DNA from: Cytobacillus sp. NJ13
GTDB lineage: Bacteria > Bacillota > Bacilli > Bacillales > Cytobacillaceae
Assembly: GCA_030348385.1 (NCBI GenBank)
Contig: JAUCFP010000006.1
Coordinates: 248,001 to 312,000, forward strand
Length of the DNA: 64,000 nt
Direction: 5' to 3'
This document shows positions 46,876 through 55,109 of this stretch, in pieces. The position numbers and the translations under genes were made by a program. The notes below the pieces were generated by a model that saw nothing but the letters and a program-made list of their open reading frames with translations, did no database searches and was not told where the DNA came from. The stretch's first letter is position 1; every line of letters starts with the position of its first letter.

Positions 46876-47211
46876 ATGAAATGGATGTTAGTATTTGCAG
46901 CCGGCATCCTTGAAGTGATGTGGGCTTCAGGTTTAAAATATGCAGATTCATTCTTGGATTGGACGATAACCACAGTGCTGATAGCAGCAAGTTTCATATT
47001 ATTGATCCGCTCATATAAGGTAATACCTGTTGCGGCGGCTTATACAGTATTCGTCGGGATTGGAACTGTAGGCACTTATATTTTAGGTGTGATAATGGGG
47101 GAGCCTTTTTCGGTAACTCAAGTATTCTTTCTGGTGATATTATTGGCAGGTATCATTGGCATGAAGACTTTTACGAAACAGGAAAACACTGAAGCGAGAG
47201 GTGAATCTTAA
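46876..47211 (+). CDS. SMR-family efflux pump subunit 1 (YkkC/YvdS-like)
   Basis: Small multidrug resistance protein of 111 aa with four helices. It carries the essential Glu in AAGILEVMWASGLKYADS (residue 13), a VPVAAAYTVFVGIGTVGTY-like segment, and a polar C-terminal tail. Paired SMR proteins form heterodimeric proton-driven exporters of cationic compounds. GGGAG precedes ATG. The stop overlaps the start of the next gene by one base. Confidence 0.88.
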   Translation: MKWMLVFAAGILEVMWASGLKYADSFLDWTITTVLIAASFILLIRSYKVIPVAAAYTVFVGIGTVGTYILGVIMGEPFSVTQVFFLVILLAGIIGMKTFTKQENTEARGES

Positions 47212-47525
47212 TGGCTTGGGGATTATTGGTCCTGGCGGGGATCGAAGAAGTGATTGCCACAATCGCCATGAAATACATGGATGGAACGAGAAAGAAATGG
47301 CCGATTGTTGTAATGGTAGTTGGTTTTATTTTCTCTTTCTTCTGTTTATCCATGGCCATGCAAAGGATTCCAGCCGGTGTGGCCTATGCTATTTGGACAG
47401 GAGTAGGGAGCATTGGCATTACGCTGGCTGGTTTGTTTTGGTTTAAAGAAAAATTCGGATATAAGCAATTTTTATCCCTGGCGTTTATCTTAATTGGAGT
47501 AATTGGTCTGGGGATGACATCTTAA
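47211..47525 (+). CDS. SMR-family efflux pump subunit 2 (YkkD/YvdR-like)
   Basis: SMR protein of 104 aa with four helices: GIEEVIATIAMKYMDG holds the conserved Glu, IPAGVAYAIWTGVGSIGI is the family signature. Its start overlaps the stop of subunit 1 (TAATG), implying coupled translation of a heterodimer. A terminator follows. Confidence 0.88.
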   Translation: MAWGLLVLAGIEEVIATIAMKYMDGTRKKWPIVVMVVGFIFSFFCLSMAMQRIPAGVAYAIWTGVGSIGITLAGLFWFKEKFGYKQFLSLAFILIGVIGLGMTS

Positions 47526-47553
47526 GAAGGTTTTAAGCTATGAGAATATCGGA

Positions 47554-47584
47554 AGCAGACCTGAAATATGCTGGTCTGCTTTTT
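47554..47584 (+). terminator. Intrinsic terminator after SMR pair
   Basis: AGCAGACC pairs with GGTCTGCT, followed by TTTT. Confidence 0.85.
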
Positions 47585-47656
47585 GGTAAAATATAAATTG
47601 AAATTAGTTGCAAATTACAAATAACATAATTATAATGTAACCAAGAGGTGAAAATA

Positions 47657-48106
47657 ATGGAAAACCTTCGCAGTTTGTTTCAAGTAATGACGCGCCGTTT
47701 TGGCTTACTCAATAAAAATTGCTGCAGTGTCGGCGGATGCGATATTTCCCTCATTCAAAGCCATATTCTTTATGAGATTGACAATCAGCATAACCCGTCA
47801 ATGCAGCAGATTGCAGATACGTTAGGGACGGATATTACAACTTTCAGCAGGCAGGTTCAATCTTTAGTGAAGATGAACTTGGTTAAAAAAACGCCGGATC
47901 CTGCTGATAAGAGAATCAGTATTCTTTCGCTGACTGCTGAAGGCAAATATATTGCAGGTTCAATAGATCAGCAGATGAATTCATTTTTACATGAGGTTTT
48001 TTCACAAATGAATGAGTTTGAAAAAGAAACAGTCATCCGCTCGATTCATTTGTTAAATAATGCAATGGCAAAGTCCAGTGCATGCTGTAAGCCTATTCAG
48101 GGGTAA
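47657..48106 (+). CDS. MarR-family regulator with Cys cluster
   Basis: MarR regulator of about 149 aa with the winged HTH around residues 55-100 (QQIADTLGTDITTFSRQVQSLVK and DPADKRISILSLT). Unusually Cys-rich: NCCSVGGC near residue 22-28 and SACCKP at the C-terminus, which suggests metal(loid) or thiol sensing. ATG 47657 is preferred over GTG 47648 because AGAGGTGA lies in front of it. It leads a block of flavoprotein, MFS and ArsN-like acetyltransferase genes. Confidence 0.85.
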   Translation: MENLRSLFQVMTRRFGLLNKNCCSVGGCDISLIQSHILYEIDNQHNPSMQQIADTLGTDITTFSRQVQSLVKMNLVKKTPDPADKRISILSLTAEGKYIAGSIDQQMNSFLHEVFSQMNEFEKETVIRSIHLLNNAMAKSSACCKPIQG

Positions 48107-48120
48107 TTCCCTGGGTATAA

Positions 48121-48139
48121 TACTTGCACTTTGCAAGTA
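48121..48139. promoter_or_regulatory. Candidate MarR operator at the flavoprotein promoter
   Basis: The palindrome TACTTGCA-CTT-TGCAAGTA overlaps a TATAAT at 48117-48122. A related TTGCAA stretch lies before the MarR gene (about 47608-47620). Confidence 0.65.
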
Positions 48140-48178
48140 AGATTAATCAATCCAAATTTGGAGAAAAGAGGAGAAACC

Positions 48179-49558
48179 ATGACCAATCTGAATGACCTTA
48201 TTGTTGTTAAAGGATGCTGCACGCCTAAGAAAAACGAGTCAGAAAAGACTTCACTAAGCGAGGATGAAAGAAGAGAGTTACCTGTAGCTATAATTGGCGC
48301 CGGGCCGGTTGGGCTGGCAGCTGCTGCACACCTGGCAAGCAGGGGGCAATCATTTATTTTGCTGGAGTCGGGGAAGCAAGCAGGAGCAAATATTAAAAGC
48401 TGGGGACATATTCGCTTATTCTCACCATGGCGATACAATATTGATAAAGCTGCTTCAAAGTTATTAAGCGCCAATGGCTGGGTACAGCCGCAACTGGAAG
48501 CTTTGCCTACAGGGGATGAGCTAGTTGAACACTATCTGAAGCCGCTGTCCAGGTTACCTGAAATAAAGCCTTTCATTCACCTAAATACGAAAGTTTTGTC
48601 AGTTGGCAGAAAAGACACCGATAAAATGAAAACCGCAAAACGGGGAAATATTCCGTTTGTTATCCATGCTGAGCAGAATGGAGAGTACAAAACATACGAA
48701 TCGAAAGCAGTAATTGATGCTGCAGGCACCTGGGGAAATCCAAATCCAGCTGCGTCAAGCGGAATTTGGCTGGCTGAAGAACAGCAGCTGAAGGAAAAAA
48801 TATTTTATGGTATACCCGATATATTAGGGAGTGAGCAGCAGCGCTATCGGAATAAACGTATAGCAGTTGTCGGGGGAGGCCATTCAGCCATTAACGCTTT
48901 GCTGGATTTAGCCACATTGAAAGAGTCCTATCCCGAAACGGAAATTCTGTGGATTATGAGAAGAAATCAGGTTGAGGATGCCTACGGTGGAGAAGAAAAA
49001 GATGCACTTGAAGCACGCGGCCGCCTCGGAAGCAGAATCCGCCAATTGGTTGATAAAGGTCAAGTGGAGGCCATTACTCCATTTCGCATCCAGCTGGTCA
49101 AAAAGTCAGAAACGGGAATCGAGTTAGCAGGCAGCCATAATGGCAAGCCGGGCAGCCTGGATGGAATCGATGAAATGATTGTCAATACAGGAAGCCGTCC
49201 GGATTTTTCAATGATAAACGAACTCCGTACTTCTATAGATTCTGCAACTGAAAGTGTAGAAGCATTGGCACCATTAATTGATCCTAATCTTCATAGCTGC
49301 GGTACAGTTCGCCCCCATGGAGAAAAGGAGTTAAGACAGCCTGAGAAGAATTTTTATATCGTGGGTTCAAAAAGCTATGGCCGTGCTCCAACCTTTTTGA
49401 TGGCGACAGGCTATGAGCAGGTTAGGTCAGTGGCAGCTTATCTAAGCGGTGATTTCGCCGCTGCTGAAAAAGTAGAGCTCGATTTGCCGGAAACGGGTGT
49501 TTGCAGTGTTAATCTAAAAAGTTCCTGTGATGAACCTGCATCTTCCTGCTGCAATTAA
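48179..49558 (+). CDS. FAD/NAD(P)-dependent flavoprotein monooxygenase (ArsO-like)
   Basis: Flavoprotein of about 459 aa. The FAD-binding GAGPVGLAAAAHLA lies near residue 40 and a second nucleotide site GGGHSAINALLDL near 240. HIRLFSPWRYNIDKAA is shared with flavin monooxygenase-like proteins of arsenic clusters. Cys-rich ends, GCCTP near the N-terminus and CSVNLKSSCDEPASSCCN at the C-terminus, suggest soft-metal contact. AAGAGGAG precedes ATG 48179. The ArsO link is an inference from context and sequence style. Confidence 0.72.
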   Translation: MTNLNDLIVVKGCCTPKKNESEKTSLSEDERRELPVAIIGAGPVGLAAAAHLASRGQSFILLESGKQAGANIKSWGHIRLFSPWRYNIDKAASKLLSANGWVQPQLEALPTGDELVEHYLKPLSRLPEIKPFIHLNTKVLSVGRKDTDKMKTAKRGNIPFVIHAEQNGEYKTYESKAVIDAAGTWGNPNPAASSGIWLAEEQQLKEKIFYGIPDILGSEQQRYRNKRIAVVGGGHSAINALLDLATLKESYPETEILWIMRRNQVEDAYGGEEKDALEARGRLGSRIRQLVDKGQVEAITPFRIQLVKKSETGIELAGSHNGKPGSLDGIDEMIVNTGSRPDFSMINELRTSIDSATESVEALAPLIDPNLHSCGTVRPHGEKELRQPEKNFYIVGSKSYGRAPTFLMATGYEQVRSVAAYLSGDFAAAEKVELDLPETGVCSVNLKSSCDEPASSCCN

Positions 49559-49597
49559 TTAAAGGGGAGAATTACATCCCAAATAAAGGTGATGCCA

Positions 49598-49807
49598 ATG
49601 ACCATCAATCATGCTGGAGCGCTCAAAAAAGAATATTTTATCTCATATATGAAACTAATCAGGAATGCTTTCGGATGTTCTGTTGAGGAAGCTAAAGATA
49701 AAACATTTGAAAGGCTGTTTCGATCGCTGGAAAGTGAAATGGGGCAGGAAACGTATACACAATTTCTTTTGGCTTATCGGGATTTACTGAATCATTCGAA
49801 TGATTAA
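49598..49807 (+). CDS. Small conserved-looking protein of unknown function, 69 aa
   Basis: Short, charged, helical protein beginning MTINHAGALKKEYFISYMK. AAAGGTGA lies 5 nt before ATG 49598, while ATG 49592 lies inside that site. It lies 39 bp after the flavoprotein and 18 bp before the MFS gene, so it is probably translated in the same operon. It has no transmembrane segment and one Cys. I do not recognise a family. Confidence 0.65.
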   Translation: MTINHAGALKKEYFISYMKLIRNAFGCSVEEAKDKTFERLFRSLESEMGQETYTQFLLAYRDLLNHSND

Positions 49808-49825
49808 GAAAGGAGAGAATGACTT

Positions 49826-51076
49826 ATGGCGGCTATTAAAAATCAATTATCTTCAAAACCTATAATAGTAGTCGCCATAGTCACAGCTTTAAGTCTTTTA
49901 GGTGATTCCATGCTGTATATTGCCTTGCCTATTTATTGGGAAAGTGCTGGCCTGGATTCCATTTGGCAAGTAGGTGTGCTCCTATCAATAAACCGTTTCA
50001 TACGATTGCCTTTTAATCCCTTAGCAGGCTGGATGTATAAACATATTTCATTAAAGGCTGGCCTGATCATTGCCATTCTGTTAGGCGGATTCACAACTAT
50101 AGGCTACGGTGTTTTCGAAGGATTTGCTGCCTGGATGATTCTCCGTGCATTATGGGGGATTGCCTGGTCATTTTTTCGAATCGGAGGATTGTCGGTTGTT
50201 GCCGTATATGCTGAAAACAATAAGCGTGGAAGTTCTATGGGCTTATATAACGGGCTCTACCGAACAGGAAGCCTGGTTGGAATGCTGGCTGGGGGCTTGC
50301 TCATTCCGATTCTAGGCTTGAGCACAGTTTCAATTGCATTTGGGTTATTGTCCCTTTTGGGGCTTCCTTTATTGCTGAATTCTAAAATCAAACAAATTGT
50401 GGAGACACCTGATAAAAGAGATAAAATGGCTGAAGAGAAGCCTTTCATTGGCAGGACCGCATATAAAGCAGCGATAATTGTTTCAGGCTTTCTCGTTGCC
50501 ATGCTATATCAAGGAATAGTGACATCCACAATGAGTTCGCTGATTGAACATTTTTACGGAGAGAGTATATCAATATGGAATGTGGTTGTCAGTGTTACAT
50601 TTTTATCAGGCATCATCCAAGCGGTAAGGTGGACATGGGAACCTTTTCTGGGAAGGACAGTAGGTCACTGGTCTGATGGGGCGCAGGGGAGGCTGCCGAT
50701 TTTTATCGTTTCTTTGATCTCAGCAGGATTTGTCTTTGGAATAGTATCCTTTAGACTTCCATTAGGGCTGTGGATAGCAATTACTCTTTTAGTGATGGCC
50801 GGAGCTACTATTTTATCAACCATTCTGGATACGATAGCTCTGGACACAGCAAAAACTGCAAACGTGGTTTCTTTCCTTACGATATACTCCATCTCTCAAG
50901 ATCTAGGAGCAGCTTTAGGGCCGGCAATTAGTTACATATTAATCCAATTAGAGGCTGGTTTTACATTTTTATATTGGGGCGGTTCAATAATCCTGCTTAT
51001 TTTAGCCATGATTTGGTCAGTTTTAGCAAAGAGGCTGAACACATCAATAAAAAAAGAGATCTATGAATCCTATTAG
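49826..51076 (+). CDS. MFS transporter of the putative organoarsenical operon
   Basis: Major facilitator of 416 aa with 12 helices: LLGDSMLYIALPIYWE in helix 1 and RLPFNPLAGWMY after helix 2. AAAGGAGAG precedes ATG. It is flanked by the small protein and an ArsN-like acetyltransferase, so an export role for an arsenical or toxic product is likely. The sequence alone defines only the MFS family. Confidence 0.83.
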   Translation: MAAIKNQLSSKPIIVVAIVTALSLLGDSMLYIALPIYWESAGLDSIWQVGVLLSINRFIRLPFNPLAGWMYKHISLKAGLIIAILLGGFTTIGYGVFEGFAAWMILRALWGIAWSFFRIGGLSVVAVYAENNKRGSSMGLYNGLYRTGSLVGMLAGGLLIPILGLSTVSIAFGLLSLLGLPLLLNSKIKQIVETPDKRDKMAEEKPFIGRTAYKAAIIVSGFLVAMLYQGIVTSTMSSLIEHFYGESISIWNVVVSVTFLSGIIQAVRWTWEPFLGRTVGHWSDGAQGRLPIFIVSLISAGFVFGIVSFRLPLGLWIAITLLVMAGATILSTILDTIALDTAKTANVVSFLTIYSISQDLGAALGPAISYILIQLEAGFTFLYWGGSIILLILAMIWSVLAKRLNTSIKKEIYESY

Positions 51077-51087
51077 GGGGGACTGAA

Positions 51088-51585
51088 ATGTTAAGTGAGG
51101 CAGTTGTTCGTGAAGCCAGAAAGACAGATTTAGAGGCTATTCTGGAGATTTATAATCAGGGAATAGAAGATCGAATAGCTACATTGGAAACAGAGGCAAA
51201 AGATCTTTCCTATATGACAAACTGGTTTGAACAGCATCAAGGACGATATAGCGTGCTTGCCGCAGAAGAAGGGGATCAAGTGATTGGATGGGCTTCCTTG
51301 AATCCGTATAGCAGCCGCTGTGCTTATGATGGAGTGGCAGACCTATCAGTCTATATCTCCAGGGCATTCAGGGGCAAAGGAGCAGGAGGGAAGCTGCTTT
51401 CAGCTCTCGAAATGAAAGCAAGAGAAAATAAGTTCCATAAGCTGGTTTTGTTTACTTTTCCTTTTAATGGCCTGGGGCAGGGACTGTACAAGAAAATGGG
51501 GTATCGTGAAGTTGGCACATTTCAAAACCAGGGTGTTTTGGATGGAGAATTTGTTGATGTGATGGCTATGGAGAAGCTGCTTTAA
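51088..51585 (+). CDS. GNAT acetyltransferase, ArsN1/phosphinothricin type
   Basis: GNAT of 165 aa. NQGIEDRIATLETEAK near residue 25 and SRCAYDGVADLSVYISRAFRGKGAGGKLL (cut as AFRGKGAGGKLL, the acetyl-CoA pocket) are typical of the phosphinothricin/arsinothricin acetyltransferase group. These acetylate the amino group of glutamate-like antibiotics such as arsinothricin. GGGGG precedes ATG; it starts 11 bp after the MFS gene. A terminator follows. Confidence 0.8.
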   Translation: MLSEAVVREARKTDLEAILEIYNQGIEDRIATLETEAKDLSYMTNWFEQHQGRYSVLAAEEGDQVIGWASLNPYSSRCAYDGVADLSVYISRAFRGKGAGGKLLSALEMKARENKFHKLVLFTFPFNGLGQGLYKKMGYREVGTFQNQGVLDGEFVDVMAMEKLL

Positions 51586-51594
51586 ATAAATGTG

Positions 51595-51618
51595 CGGCTA
51601 TTCATTTAGCCGTTTTTT
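51595..51618 (+). terminator. Intrinsic terminator after ArsN-like gene
   Basis: CGGCTA pairs with TAGCCG, 6-nt loop, then TTTTTT. Confidence 0.85.
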
Positions 51619-51649
51619 GTTGGGTTTTCCTTAAAAGTTCGGTGGGATG

Positions 51650-51905
51650 CCAAGTTCGGACAGAATCTCCCGGAGATCCTGATTATCAGTCTGAAGTTGG
51701 ACTAAGTTCAGACAGGATCTCCCGGATTACCTGATAATCAGTCCGAAGTGGGGCTAAGTTCAGACAGGATCTCCCGGATTACCTGATTATCAGTCCGAAG
51801 TGGGACTAAGTTCGGACAGGATCTCATGGATTTCCTGATTATCAGTCTGAAGTTGGACTAAGTTCGGACAGGATCTCTAAGATTTATTCCTTGCCTGTCC
51901 GAAGA
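51650..51905. repeat. 52-bp tandem repeat array, four full units plus flanks (array 2)
   Basis: Exact 52-bp units run GTCYGAAGTKGGRCTAAG, TTCRGACAGG, ATCTCCCGGATTACCTGATTATCA. Each unit can form GTCYGAA...TTCRGAC. The arms change together: GTCTGAA with TTCAGAC in one unit and GTCCGAA with TTCGGAC in another. The core and period match array 1 at 3160-3745 while the linker half differs. It fills the gap before arsR. Confidence 0.9.
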
Positions 51906-52100
51906 ATGGAGATCAATCTTTAGTCAGCTCTTCAAAGTATCATCTCCTTGTTCGAGAAAGCCTTAAGTAAGTCAGCCACACAAATAAAACGTGTCTGTTA
52001 CAATCAGCTCATTTGTCAAATCAGTGACCCAAACGAATACAACGGAAATAAAAAAGCAGACTATACGTAAAGTTTTCGTAAATAAGAAAAAAACTATTTA

Positions 52101-52110
52101 CTTATATAAG
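52101..52110. promoter_or_regulatory. Candidate ArsR operator
   Basis: CTTATATAAG, a perfect 10-bp palindrome, lies in an A/T-rich promoter-like stretch about 46 bp before arsR. Binding is inferred. Confidence 0.45.
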
Positions 52111-52155
52111 CAAATTATTATATGTTAATATGTGCAAAGCGGAGGTGATAAGATC

Positions 52156-52500
52156 ATGATAGTGTCCACAGTTGAAATCGACAAAGCATCATCCATTTTA
52201 AAATTATTAGGCGATAAAACACGGCTCACAATGGTCAAACTTTTAAATAACCATGATTGTTGCGTGTGTGAGTTTGTGGAGATTTTTAAAATGAGCCAGC
52301 CAGCCATTAGCCAGCATCTCAGGAAACTTAAGGATGCAGGTGTGGTAAGGGAGACCAGGAGAGGTCAGTGGATTATTTATTCATTGAATCAGGATAGTGA
52401 CTGCTATCCATTGGTACAAACTGTGCTCGATCACCTTCCAAGCATAGATTATTTATTAGAAGAACTGGAAGAGCAGGGATTGCGAATTTCCTGTGAGTAA
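52156..52500 (+). CDS. arsR: ArsR-family arsenic-responsive repressor
   Basis: ArsR/SmtB repressor of about 114 aa. The metal site CCVCEF (about residues 34-39) replaces the familiar ELCVCDL, followed by the recognition helix [25 protein letters not shown] lies 8 nt before ATG 52156; an earlier start at 52132 overlaps it. It should leave DNA upon As(III) binding and control arsB, arsC and the HesB-like gene. Confidence 0.92.
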   Translation: MIVSTVEIDKASSILKLLGDKTRLTMVKLLNNHDCCVCEFVEIFKMSQPAISQHLRKLKDAGVVRETRRGQWIIYSLNQDSDCYPLVQTVLDHLPSIDYLLEELEEQGLRISCE

Positions 52501-52514
52501 GAGGGGGAAACACA

Positions 52515-53810
52515 TTGACTCAAATAATTTTAGCATCGGTGATTTTCTTAGTCACCCTCATATTAGTCATTTGGCAGCCAAGAGGGCTATCCATCGGCTG
52601 GTCAGCATGCGGCGGAGCCATACTCGCTCTAATTGCTGGTGTGGTGGACTTCAATGATGTTATAGATGTTACATCCATTGTCTGGAATGCCACATTAACC
52701 TTTATTGCCATCATCATTATATCTCTTATTTTAGATGAAATTGGGTTTTTTGAGTGGGCAGCTTTACATATGGCGAGAGCGGCAAAGGGCAGCGGAGTGA
52801 AAATGTTCATTTACGTTTCCATTTTGGGATCAGTTGTCGCAGCATTCTTTGCGAATGATGGAGCGGCCCTCATTCTTACGCCAATCGTCCTTGCCATGGT
52901 GAGAAACCTTAATTTTAATGAAAAAATGGTTTTTCCTTTTATCATTGCCAGCGGATTTATTGCGGATACAACATCCCTTCCATTGGTCGTCAGCAACCTT
53001 GTTAATATTGTCTCAGCTGATTTTTTTGGCATCGGCTTTGTGGAATATGCGTCCCGCATGATTATTCCGAACTTCTTTTCACTGGCAGCCAGCATTTTGG
53101 TCTTATTCGTATACTTTAGAAAAAGCATACCAAAGAATTATGATTTATCTCATTTGAAAAAACCAGCAGCAGCAGTTAAAGACAGCAAAATGTTCCGATT
53201 GTCATGGCTCGTTTTAGGCATCTTATTAATAGGTTATTTTGCAAGTGAATGGATTGGTGTTCCAGTTTCATTCATTGCCGGCATTATAACGATTTTCTTC
53301 CTGATTATGGCGCGAAGAAGCACGGCCGTGAATACACGCACTGTCATCAAAGGTGCTCCATGGGCAATTGTTTTCTTTTCAATAGGCATGTATGTAGTGG
53401 TTTACGGACTAAGAAACGCAGGTCTTACAAATATATTGGCTGATTTAATTCAAATGACAGCTGACCAGGGACTATTTGCGGCAACGATCGGAATGGGATT
53501 CATTGCGGCTATCCTTTCCTCTGTCATGAACAATATGCCAACCGTTATGATTGACGCACTGGCCATTGCTGATACGAATACAAGCGGAATCATGCGTGAA
53601 GCTCTTATTTATGCGAACGTAATTGGATCTGATTTGGGACCGAAAATCACGCCGATTGGTTCCCTGGCAACCTTGCTATGGCTTCATGTATTGTCCCTAA
53701 AGGGTGTAAAAATCTCATGGGGAACGTATTTTAAAACAGGGATTGTATTAACCATTCCAACATTATTTATAACATTAGCCGGTCTATATATTTGGCTGCA
53801 GATACTTTAA
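52515..53810 (+). CDS. arsB: Arsenite efflux transporter ArsB
   Basis: Membrane transporter of 431 aa with about 12 helices, starting at TTG with AGAGGGGG upstream. [18 protein letters not shown] and [18 protein letters not shown] are ArsB signatures; [16 protein letters not shown] lies in the second half. It extrudes arsenite using the proton gradient. Gap to arsR is 14 bp. Confidence 0.95.
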   Translation: MTQIILASVIFLVTLILVIWQPRGLSIGWSACGGAILALIAGVVDFNDVIDVTSIVWNATLTFIAIIIISLILDEIGFFEWAALHMARAAKGSGVKMFIYVSILGSVVAAFFANDGAALILTPIVLAMVRNLNFNEKMVFPFIIASGFIADTTSLPLVVSNLVNIVSADFFGIGFVEYASRMIIPNFFSLAASILVLFVYFRKSIPKNYDLSHLKKPAAAVKDSKMFRLSWLVLGILLIGYFASEWIGVPVSFIAGIITIFFLIMARRSTAVNTRTVIKGAPWAIVFFSIGMYVVVYGLRNAGLTNILADLIQMTADQGLFAATIGMGFIAAILSSVMNNMPTVMIDALAIADTNTSGIMREALIYANVIGSDLGPKITPIGSLATLLWLHVLSLKGVKISWGTYFKTGIVLTIPTLFITLAGLYIWLQIL

Positions 53811-53838
53811 AAAACTTACCTAAAAGGAGAAATACGAC

Positions 53839-54258
53839 ATGACAAAAAAAACTATCTACTTCCTATGCACAGGCAACTCATGCCGCAGCCAGATGGCAGA
53901 AGGATGGGCCAAGCGGCATTTAGGTGATGAATGGAATGTTTATAGTGCAGGGATCGAAGCACATGGTTTGAATCCTAACGCTGTAAAAGCAATGAAAGAA
54001 GCAGGCATTGATATTTCCAATCAGACTTCTGATATCATAGATCCTGAGATTCTAAATAATGCAGATTTGGTTGTAACGCTTTGCGGAGACGCTGCTGATA
54101 AATGCCCGATGACACCTCCACATGTGAAGCGCGAGCACTGGGGATTTGATGACCCTGCAAAAGCAGAAGGAACAGAAGCAGAAAAATGGGCTTTCTTCCA
54201 GCGTGTCCGTGATGAAATTGGCGGCCGCATTAAAACATTTGCCGAAACAGGAAAGTAA
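53839..54258 (+). CDS. arsC: Arsenate reductase, thioredoxin-coupled
   Basis: LMW-phosphatase-like ArsC of 139 aa reducing arsenate to arsenite. The catalytic loop is [17 protein letters not shown] (Cys10 and Arg16). The relay cysteines are Cys82 in [13 protein letters not shown] and Cys89. AAAGGAG precedes ATG. Thioredoxin regenerates it. It supplies arsenite to ArsB. Confidence 0.95.
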   Translation: MTKKTIYFLCTGNSCRSQMAEGWAKRHLGDEWNVYSAGIEAHGLNPNAVKAMKEAGIDISNQTSDIIDPEILNNADLVVTLCGDAADKCPMTPPHVKREHWGFDDPAKAEGTEAEKWAFFQRVRDEIGGRIKTFAETGK

Positions 54259-54295
54259 ATAATATACTAAAAAACATTCAAGGGAGGGAACAGAC

Positions 54296-54580
54296 ATGAT
54301 AATCACAGACAATGCGCGTGATGAATTAAGAAAAATGCTGGAAGAACAAAATGCGAGCAGCATTCGCATCTTTTTTGATGGCTATGGCTGAGGACAGCCA
54401 AGAATAGGACTGGCTCTGGATGAGCCGGCAGCAGATGATATTATTGTCACAATCAATGAAATCAAAGTAGCAATCGACCCTATTATTGAACCAAACACCG
54501 AAGACCTTGTTTTAGAGCGAAGCGGAAACGGAAGCGGAAGCGGGATTTCGATGATCGGGAATACGGGAAGATGCTGTTAG
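54296..54580 (+). CDS. HesB/IscA-like protein with in-frame TGA (probable selenocysteine)
   Basis: A 94-codon gene with a strong AGGGAGGG 7 nt before ATG. Codon 32 (54389-54391) is TGA within FFDGYG-x-GQPRIGLALDEP, where related HesB-like proteins have Cys. The frame continues after TGA with a complete conserved domain and ends NTGRCC-stop. HesB-like selenoproteins are an established group. A hairpin with SECIS features begins 18 nt after TGA. Alternatives: nonsense mutation or sequencing error, but no other damage is seen. It is the last gene of the ars operon, 37 bp after arsC, and standard gene calling would miss it. No sel genes are in the window. Confidence 0.8.
54410..54428 (+). promoter_or_regulatory. 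Candidate bacterial SECIS hairpin
   Basis: CTGGCTC pairs with GAGCCGG (seven pairs, one G-U) around loop TGGAT. The loop starts 25 nt after the TGA and has G as its second base. Both features meet the bacterial SECIS rule as I know it (apical loop roughly 16-37 nt after UGA with G in its first two positions). It also encodes conserved protein residues. Confidence 0.65.
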
Positions 54581-54583
54581 AAG

Positions 54584-54606
54584 AGGGCCTTTAGGGGTCC
54601 TTTTTA
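54584..54606 (+). terminator. Intrinsic terminator of the ars operon
   Basis: AGGGCC pairs with GGTCCT (one G-U), 6-nt loop, then TTTTT. Confidence 0.7.
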
Positions 54607-54673
54607 TTTGATCTAATCCATGCTCCTAAATAAATCATTCACATACATTATGGTAACTGGAATTGAGGAGTGA

Positions 54674-55036
54674 ATGTTGTTGTATTACTCATATAATCCA
54701 TATGTGCCTCACTTTAATATCAGCCTTGGTAACCATCAGGCTTTTCGAAGTAATCATTTCAACAGAGCAAGAGCAAGCTTTTCCAAAGAGGAAGCAACAG
54801 CAATTGCATTATTGTTAGGAATCGATTTTACGAAAAGCAGGTTTGATTTGAACGAATTCTGGATGGGCGTAAATATAGAACTTGAACATGGGAAACAGTC
54901 AAATCAAACAAATGTTACAGGAGATGATCCGCTTCTTACGGGAAAAATTGCATTGGCGCATCTTAACGAGTTTCCTGACTATTATAAGAGATTAAAAGTT
55001 CTGGAAGCAGAAGCTAAAGCATATTGGAACAAATAA
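54674..55036 (+). CDS. DUF5661-family protein
   Basis: Protein of 120 aa. LGIDFTKSRFDLNEFWMGV, IELEHGK, TNVTGDDPLLTGKIALAHL and EFPDYYKRL match the DUF5661 family, which has no known function. A 35-residue Tyr/Asn/His-rich N-terminus precedes the domain. TTGAGGAG precedes ATG. It is monocistronic, ended by a bidirectional terminator. Confidence 0.85.
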   Translation: MLLYYSYNPYVPHFNISLGNHQAFRSNHFNRARASFSKEEATAIALLLGIDFTKSRFDLNEFWMGVNIELEHGKQSNQTNVTGDDPLLTGKIALAHLNEFPDYYKRLKVLEAEAKAYWNK

Positions 55037-55063
55037 TTATTTAAGATTGATAGTGAGCATAAC

Positions 55064-55107
55064 AAAAAAGCAATGCAGCCTCCAAATGAAGATTGCATTG
55101 CTATTTT
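55064..55107. terminator. Bidirectional terminator
   Basis: AGCAATGCA pairs with TGCATTGCT, with A-rich 5' and T-rich 3' flanks. It lies between the DUF5661 gene and the convergent membrane protein gene. Confidence 0.85.
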
Positions 55108-55109
55108 AA

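Noticed and set aside
51650..51905. CRISPR array
   Set aside because: The whole 52-bp unit repeats; there are no variable spacers between constant repeats.
54389..54391. TGA read as a normal stop, giving a 31-aa peptide
   Set aside because: The conserved HesB-like domain continues in the same frame to a proper stop, and a SECIS-like hairpin follows.
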